64,000 nt of DNA. Origin: Prunella strophiata (taxonomy: Eukaryota; Chordata; Aves; Passeriformes; Prunellidae). Positions 58,830 to 64,000 of the stretch are shown here, piece after piece. The notes below the pieces were generated by a model. The model made no database searches and was not told the DNA's origin. It saw nothing but the letters and a program-made list of their open reading frames with translations. The stretch covers positions 6,983,187 to 7,047,186 of the forward strand of contig JAZBQD010000027.1 in the NCBI GenBank assembly GCA_036583965.1, read 5' to 3'. A program made the translations under genes and the position numbers. Each line of letters begins with the position of its first letter. The stretch's first letter is position 1.

Positions 58830-61590
58830 ACCAGTTAGTTAATTCAGCTACTGAGTCATTAGAGGTGTTTGAAAAGAATGGCTGAAAATTCAGTGCATAT
58901 TGTGTATTATTTAGCAAATATTTATTTAGCTCCTGCTAATACAATTCCTTTTATTCATGTTGTTTGCTGCAGGTGCAACACATCTCTTTTTCTTGTATCT
59001 GCAAAACATTTAAGACTTCTCCCTGTGAAGAATACTTATTTTTTTTTATTCTTTTCTTGCCTTTGGCTGCTATTACAATATGGCATTGGTGGCTGATTGT
59101 CTTCTGCAGGAATGCATTGTGGTTTGCTGCCATATTTTGATGTCTCCTGGAGCCTGTGCTCCCCAGGCTGAGCAGTGGTGGTGGCTGCAGGCGGGCACAG
59201 TGACCGAGTGCTGCTCCAGGTGGGTGTTTCAGCAGAGCAGCAGCAGCTGTTATCTCCCTCCAACCTGGTGCAGCATATTAACTATGCCAGCAGTAAACTG
59301 AGGCCTGCCTTTAACCATCTTTATTTCACAGTTTGTCCCCATTTTGCATTTGTGCTGTCGGGAGATTTTTGTTTTGTTTCTAGAACCACTTCATATCTCA
59401 GTCAGCTTTGCTTTCTTTTCTCTTGTGTTCTCCTCTCTGCATTTTTTTTTCATCTTATTTATTTTTTTCCCCCCTCAATAATTTATTTTATTCTTCATTT
59501 CATTCCTGCAGCTCAGTGCTCTTGAGGAAGAGGCTGTACCTTTTGTCTGGCTGTATGTGTCATGCCAGCTTAACCTACTGCCATTTAACTTCTGCATCTT
59601 CAGTTTCCTGTCACGCTCTCTCTCCAAACTTCTGTCTTCCTCCTCCTCCTCCTGAGCAGCCTCTTGGACATTCTGTGTTTCTGGCTGAGTATTCCACATG
59701 CAGGGAGCAGGCTCTGCCTGCCACAGCCCCCAGCACCACCTGCCTCATCTTTTGTGGTGCTTCAGAGCACCAACCCTCTCTGATGTACCAAAGGGGAGGG
59801 GAGAAGTTTTACTCAAGTTTTACACACAGGCCTCCTCTCTGCCTTCCATCACTGCTATTTATCATGTTGCTGACACATGGATGGAAGCATTTCTTTTTAT
59901 GTTAAGCCTGGTCTATGCAAAGGCACTGGAAAGCAATTTATACACTGCTGCAGCTTGTGGAATCAGCAAGGTATTTTTACAAGTTTGAGATATTACCACA
60001 GTTCAATAAACCAGGGTAGTGATGAGGAGGAATAAAGTGAAAGTGGCTGTAGCAGCTGCACATTTCTGGTAGGGAAAAAGATTACATGGGAATTATGTCT
60101 TAGAGGTGTAAAGGGGTGAAATGTGTATAGCTGCAATACCTGAGGCCACAGCTGGGCTTGAACATCATAGGTGCATTGCTTTGAAATTTATACATTTACT
60201 GACCTGGGGAGGGACTTTGCTTTGTCTTTGCCTTGTCCAAGTCACCTGTGACACCTGGCTGCATAAAGAAGCTTTAGATAGGAATAATGCACAGGAAGCT
60301 GGGGAAAACTGTTCCCAAATAGTCAAGTTAAACCTGCTTAAAGTTTGGTTCTACCCTTCAGTATGGCTTCAGTGATGATATTTATTGTCAGCAGGATGAT
60401 TTGTGCTGATATCATTTCAGTCTGAGGCAAGATGAGGAGCCTGGTCTGATAGGAGAAACATGAGTGTATATAATTTGGTTTGCAGTTTTTAGTTGGTTTG
60501 TAAATATATTAATTATTCAGCAAATCCATTGTGACTAAAAATGAAGATTTGTACCCATAGATTCATCCTGGCAGCCACAGTTTATGTTTGCATCTGTGAA
60601 GTGTACACCCCTGGCTTGGACCTGTGATAATTTTTTTTTTTAAATGCTTCTTGGAGTGGAAGTGCAAGTGCTAATTGAAATACTTATTCTGCTTTTTATT
60701 TCATCCTAAAATTGCATCCACTTAGAGAGAATTTAGGCTTTAATTGTTTAAAATCTGCTATATCAGGCAGTGTAAATTTTTTTAAGGATGTATGTTTTGC
60801 TTTTCACTATGAAAGGCAAGTTATTAAATTTACCAGAATGTAGAGAATCTGAAGAGATGGGGGGAGTGTATTTCTCTCCCTCCTATTGATTTGTTGGAGC
60901 TATAATCACTCTTATTTTCCTTTGTAAAAATTATAAACTCCATTTTGTCTGTGTGTAGTGTCTCTGTTACTGCTATGCTCAGAGTCTCCAGCAGGAGTTC
61001 TGTGCAGACTGAGATGAAATTTACCCTGATGTGTTGGCATATATTACAGTAGATTAAACCTTACTGCTTGAATCATCATCAACAATTTCATTTGGTCATT
61101 TCACCAATTTTTTCTCTCTGACAAAGGGGTTTAGGTCTGAATTTCAAGCCATGTCTTTGTTAACAACAGAAAAATAGGTATAGAACTTGCATTCAAGCAA
61201 GTGCTTACTTTTGTATATGTTATAAAATATGCTAACATATTTATAAAGCTCCAAGAGGGTGTTCAAATGACATTATGTGAATTTATCAGCAAGTGGAGCT
61301 TCTCTAAGTGAAGGTAGTGGTTGTACTGTTTTTGATTTTTACTACAAGTTTTTATTCAGAGGGAACCTGAGAGCCTGGAGAGAGGAAAAGGAGAGTTCAA
61401 ATTAGAAAGTAAAAATAAATGTCAAATCGCTGATCTGTTCCAGTGGTTTAGGAGTGTTGTATCTCCCTAAAACCCTTATTTTCTGTGATGCCTGTTTGAA
61501 ACTGGACAACAGTACTCTTCTGCTCTGACTCCTGCCTACAGCAGTGATCACAAGCATCCTGTCACCTCCCATCCCTCTCCATCTGTCCAG
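58830..61590. other. Non-coding sequence with a GC/pyrimidine-rich patch
   Basis: No gene is supported. From about 59130 to 59800 the plus strand is GC- and pyrimidine-rich, with a short (TCC)n tract at 59637-59654. The longest frame of the window (165 codons, 59408-59905) lies here. Its translation is dominated by F, L, S, C and P, as expected from pyrimidine-rich DNA, and has no domain. A TCTTCTGCAG acceptor-like site (59099-59108) and a CCAGGTGGGT donor-like site (about 59216) bracket about 110 bases that could be a non-coding exon. Confidence 0.5.
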
Positions 61591-61595
61591 GTTCC

Positions 61596-61735
61596 CCTTG
61601 TCTTGCAGATGGTGAGCTGTCTAGGGCAGGAGCTGGGGTTTTGTTCTCTGCTAACACAGCACTTAGTGAACAGCACTTGGCACAATGGAGTCCTGGTCAA
61701 TGACAAAAACTCTGAAGTTTTATGATGATGAAGCA
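61596..61735 (+). repeat. Ancient LINE/SINE 3' tail of the sauropsid type
   Basis: GCAGATGGTGAGCTGTCTAG, GGGCAGGAGCTGGGGTTTTG, TTAGTGAACAGCACTTGGC, ACAATGGAGTCCTGGTCAAT and ATGATGATGAAGC occur in the order of a tail I know from reptile and bird genomes (TTGTAAGCTCTTTGGGGCAGG, GTACAGCACCTAGCACAATG, GGGTCCTGGTCCATGAC, then an AATAATAAT end). I cannot name the family with certainty; L3 or a related CR1-clade LINE or its SINE is likely. No coding sequence is present. Confidence 0.5.
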
Positions 61736-62739
61736 AGTAAAATTGTCAGCTTCATATCTGTATGAAACTTTAGTTATGTAAATAACTAGTTTCCCCCAGA
61801 GTTTTTTCAAATATTTTACGTTGCTAAATTATTTACGATAAACACATTGTCTTACTACTCAGCATAAATTTAAAAGATAATTTTAGCAGGGAAAGAAAAT
61901 ATTCATGAGGAGATACAAGAGGCAGAAATAAAAGTGATAAATTAATGAAAATACACTGATAATGGCAACGGTCCAGATGAGAAATATCTCTCATCTGAGA
62001 GTTCACTTGGTATTGTAAGGATGATTTTGCACCTGTATATATTATGTGCTGCATTTGCCCACCTTTGTGATCCATGTACAGCTTGGGAATAGTGGAGGAC
62101 AAGGGTACTCTGAAAAGATTTTGGGAAAAAAATTACCTTGAAGTACAGCAGGCAGAGAGGAGCAGGAATACAATAGTGCTGCTGGGAGGTGTTAATACCA
62201 CTGAAGTTTCACTGGGAGCTGTAAGAGCAAAGGGGAAGAAATCAAAGACATTTGGGGTGTAATAACAATGAATAACCTTTAAAGAATTGTACAAGATAGA
62301 GGCAGCAGGAGCAGGCAGGAGAACCCATGGCCCTGAAGCAAGAGGTTGTTCCTAGCAAGGTGTGCCATTTTTGACTGCAGAAAACTATAGGCTTGCCTCA
62401 GGGAGAGGTCCCTCATGGAACAGGGAAAGGTTGTAACAAGATCTTTCTATACTGTAAATATCACATGTCACCTCCACACTGGGTCTTTTCTCTGCTAGTT
62501 TATGTAGACTGAAATGTCAACAACATGCTTCTACTCAGTTCCATGTCACTTGTACAAAATCAACTTTTGCTAAGAAAAGCTGGATTATGAGTGTTTGCCT
62601 AAAGATAATCCAGGAGATGATGGCTCTGGACATGGCCCCAGAATCTATTATTTAATGCAGATGTACTTGTATTTCAACATTTTAAAAAGACAAGAAGCTT
62701 TTGCATTTTGCAAAAAAAATGTATGACTGAAATTGTGTA

Positions 62740-62850
62740 GTCATTATAAATTCATTATATACTCATATACATATACAATACATAATAAATATAGATATTA
62801 ATATATAGTCATTATATATTATATACTCATTTATAATGTAATAATTTGGG
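62740..62850. repeat. ATTATA-type low-complexity tract
   Basis: Words such as CATTATAAATTCATTATATAC, ATATACTCAT and GTCATTATATATTATATACTC (the last spanning the tract's middle) recur imperfectly, and the motif TATATACTCAT occurs twice. The sequence is likely to have grown by slippage. Confidence 0.75.
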
Positions 62851-63671
62851 AATTAATATTTATTCTTACAGGAACAGAGATAAATACATATTGGCCAAGT
62901 AGAATGGATAATGTGTTTGTACAAATCATGAGGAGTTTTCAATAAGCAGAGTTATCTGAAAAATGCTGTCAGTGTGGACACTCAACAGCAGCTTTGCTGT
63001 TTTGTTCTATACAGCACCAAAATCCAATATCCTCCTGGACTATAACAAGTGTTCTTGCTTTTATATCATTATCCTGGATTCTTGCATGAGAATTCTGTTT
63101 ACTCTGACAGTAATTATAACAAAGTAAGTGGTGGTGGCACTGATTGTGGGCATGTTCCAAAGGATGTTTTCCAAGAGGCAGGATTATCCTTAGTCTCTGT
63201 AGGAATACAGCAGTTGTTTCAGTCTTGCTGCTGGGGCATTGGAAGCCTTCAGAGAATTCCCACCCTCATGGCACCATTCCTCCTTGCTCTGCAAATCTGG
63301 CTGTTTATATTTGTGTGTGTTTGTGATTCTGTCCTCTACCTCATTTCTAAGAGTTCAAATACCCAGAGAAAACATCTGCCTCTGGAAACAAATGGAAAAG
63401 ATAGTCTCTGCTGTGTTAGTCATAGAAATATCTTTTTCTTTAGTTGCTGGACAAAATTCTTTACTGAGCAATGTCAAGCATTGAAGCTATTGAGTTTACT
63501 GAATTTCCAATGAAATTCACTTTTGATCTTGGTGAGGGACAGCCCAGAGTACTTTTGTGCAATCAAATATTCCTTAAAATGAGTGCAATGGATGAATTTC
63601 AGTTTCATAAAATTAGTTCCAGGAGGTTTCTGCACAATTGCATTATCAAGACAGATACATGAATGCTAGTT

Positions 63672-63692
63672 GTTTGTTTGTTTGTTTGTTTT
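63672..63692 (+). repeat. (GTTT)n microsatellite
   Basis: Five consecutive GTTT units end in a T run before CTCC. It is a short tetranucleotide repeat that may vary in length. Confidence 0.9.
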
Positions 63693-64000
63693 TCTCCTTA
63701 TTTCCTAGTGGACTGGTAGCAGAATTTTGGCCAAGATGGAATATCAGGAATTTTGACTGTCCAAATGGCAAACATCACATCTTTTTATCATTGTCATGTA
63801 ACACCCATCTGTGCTGGAAGTGTTGCATGATGCCTTTAGAGACAGCAGAGAGCAGTTTCACCTCTGCACACTTGAAGGCCAGGAATTTTTCTGTCCTTTC
63901 ATCACTGGTGACTGCAAATCCTGGGTGTGCATGGATTGTCAGTGGCACCCACACTTGGGAAAATGAAATATGGGTCTGGTTGAATTGTGATGTCAAATTT

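Larger units (their letters stand above)
61740..64000. other. Non-coding AT-rich sequence
   Basis: No gene is supported to the end of the window. It holds an AT-rich low-complexity tract (62740-62850) and a (GTTT)n microsatellite (63672-63692). The 154-codon frame at 63049-63513 has no domain and overlaps two other open frames on the same strand. Confidence 0.56.

Noticed and set aside
59408..59905. Longest open frame (165 codons, plus strand)
   Set aside because: The translation mirrors pyrimidine-rich DNA (F, L, S, C, P), has no domain or signal of selection, and overlaps other open frames. Length alone is not evidence in stop-poor sequence.
63049..63513. 154-codon plus-strand frame
   Set aside because: Two other plus frames are open over the same bases, and no domain or splice context is visible.
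1..64000. tRNA, rRNA, CRISPR arrays or bacterial-type systems
   Set aside because: No intact B-box (GGTTCGAATCC-type), no conserved rRNA blocks, no regularly spaced repeats, and no operon-like gene packing were seen on either strand.

Overview
This window looks like non-coding vertebrate DNA, most probably from a bird. It is AT-rich and CpG-poor. It has long homopolymer runs, no bacterial-style gene packing, and no open reading frame above about 165 codons. The avian assignment rests on interspersed repeats recognised by eye. There are four CR1 LINE fragments (14540-15628, 29325-29480, 33144-33268, 46495-46715), two of them with the avian-type CR1 3' end (TTCCAAC...TGATTCTGT or its complement). 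There is a candidate short solo LTR (13588-13902), and several very old MIR, L2 or L3-type remnants of the kind shared by amniotes. Repeats are sparse, as is usual in birds. I could not identify the species, the chromosome or a flanking gene.

Layout. 1-5000 holds mostly unassigned sequence, a GC-richer patch (1120-1670) and L2/MIR-like relics (2536-2875). 5020-5440 is the best candidate conserved regulatory element, with retained CpGs and homeodomain-type TAAT motifs. 5440-13580 is AT-rich filler with a GC-richer patch (10490-10870) and a MIR-like SINE (12001-12150). 13588-15628 holds the LTR candidate and the largest CR1 copy. 15630-40430 is mostly unassigned, with enhancer-like islands at 20040-20790, 27590-27990 and 36230-36560 and two CR1 tails. 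40440-51130 has further enhancer-like islands (40440, 42190, 48180, 50930) between old CR1 and MIR fragments. 51300-64000 contains two short stretches of coding-like reading frame with no recognised homology (51980-52168 and 54304-54972), another enhancer-like island (55930-56350), SINE/LINE tails (55335 and 61596) and simple repeats.

Interpretation. No exon, tRNA, rRNA, CRISPR array, operon or other gene system could be supported. The simplest reading is a gene desert or a very large intron carrying spaced candidate cis-regulatory elements, as found around developmental regulators. That is an inference from composition and motif content; conservation could not be tested here. The most unusual local structures are a 20-bp perfect palindrome (44125-44144), a paired hairpin cluster (27743-27790), a 9-bp inverted repeat with a 3-nt loop (54782-54802), a 22-nt poly-C run (58804-58825) and a 54-bp tandem duplication (23571-23677).
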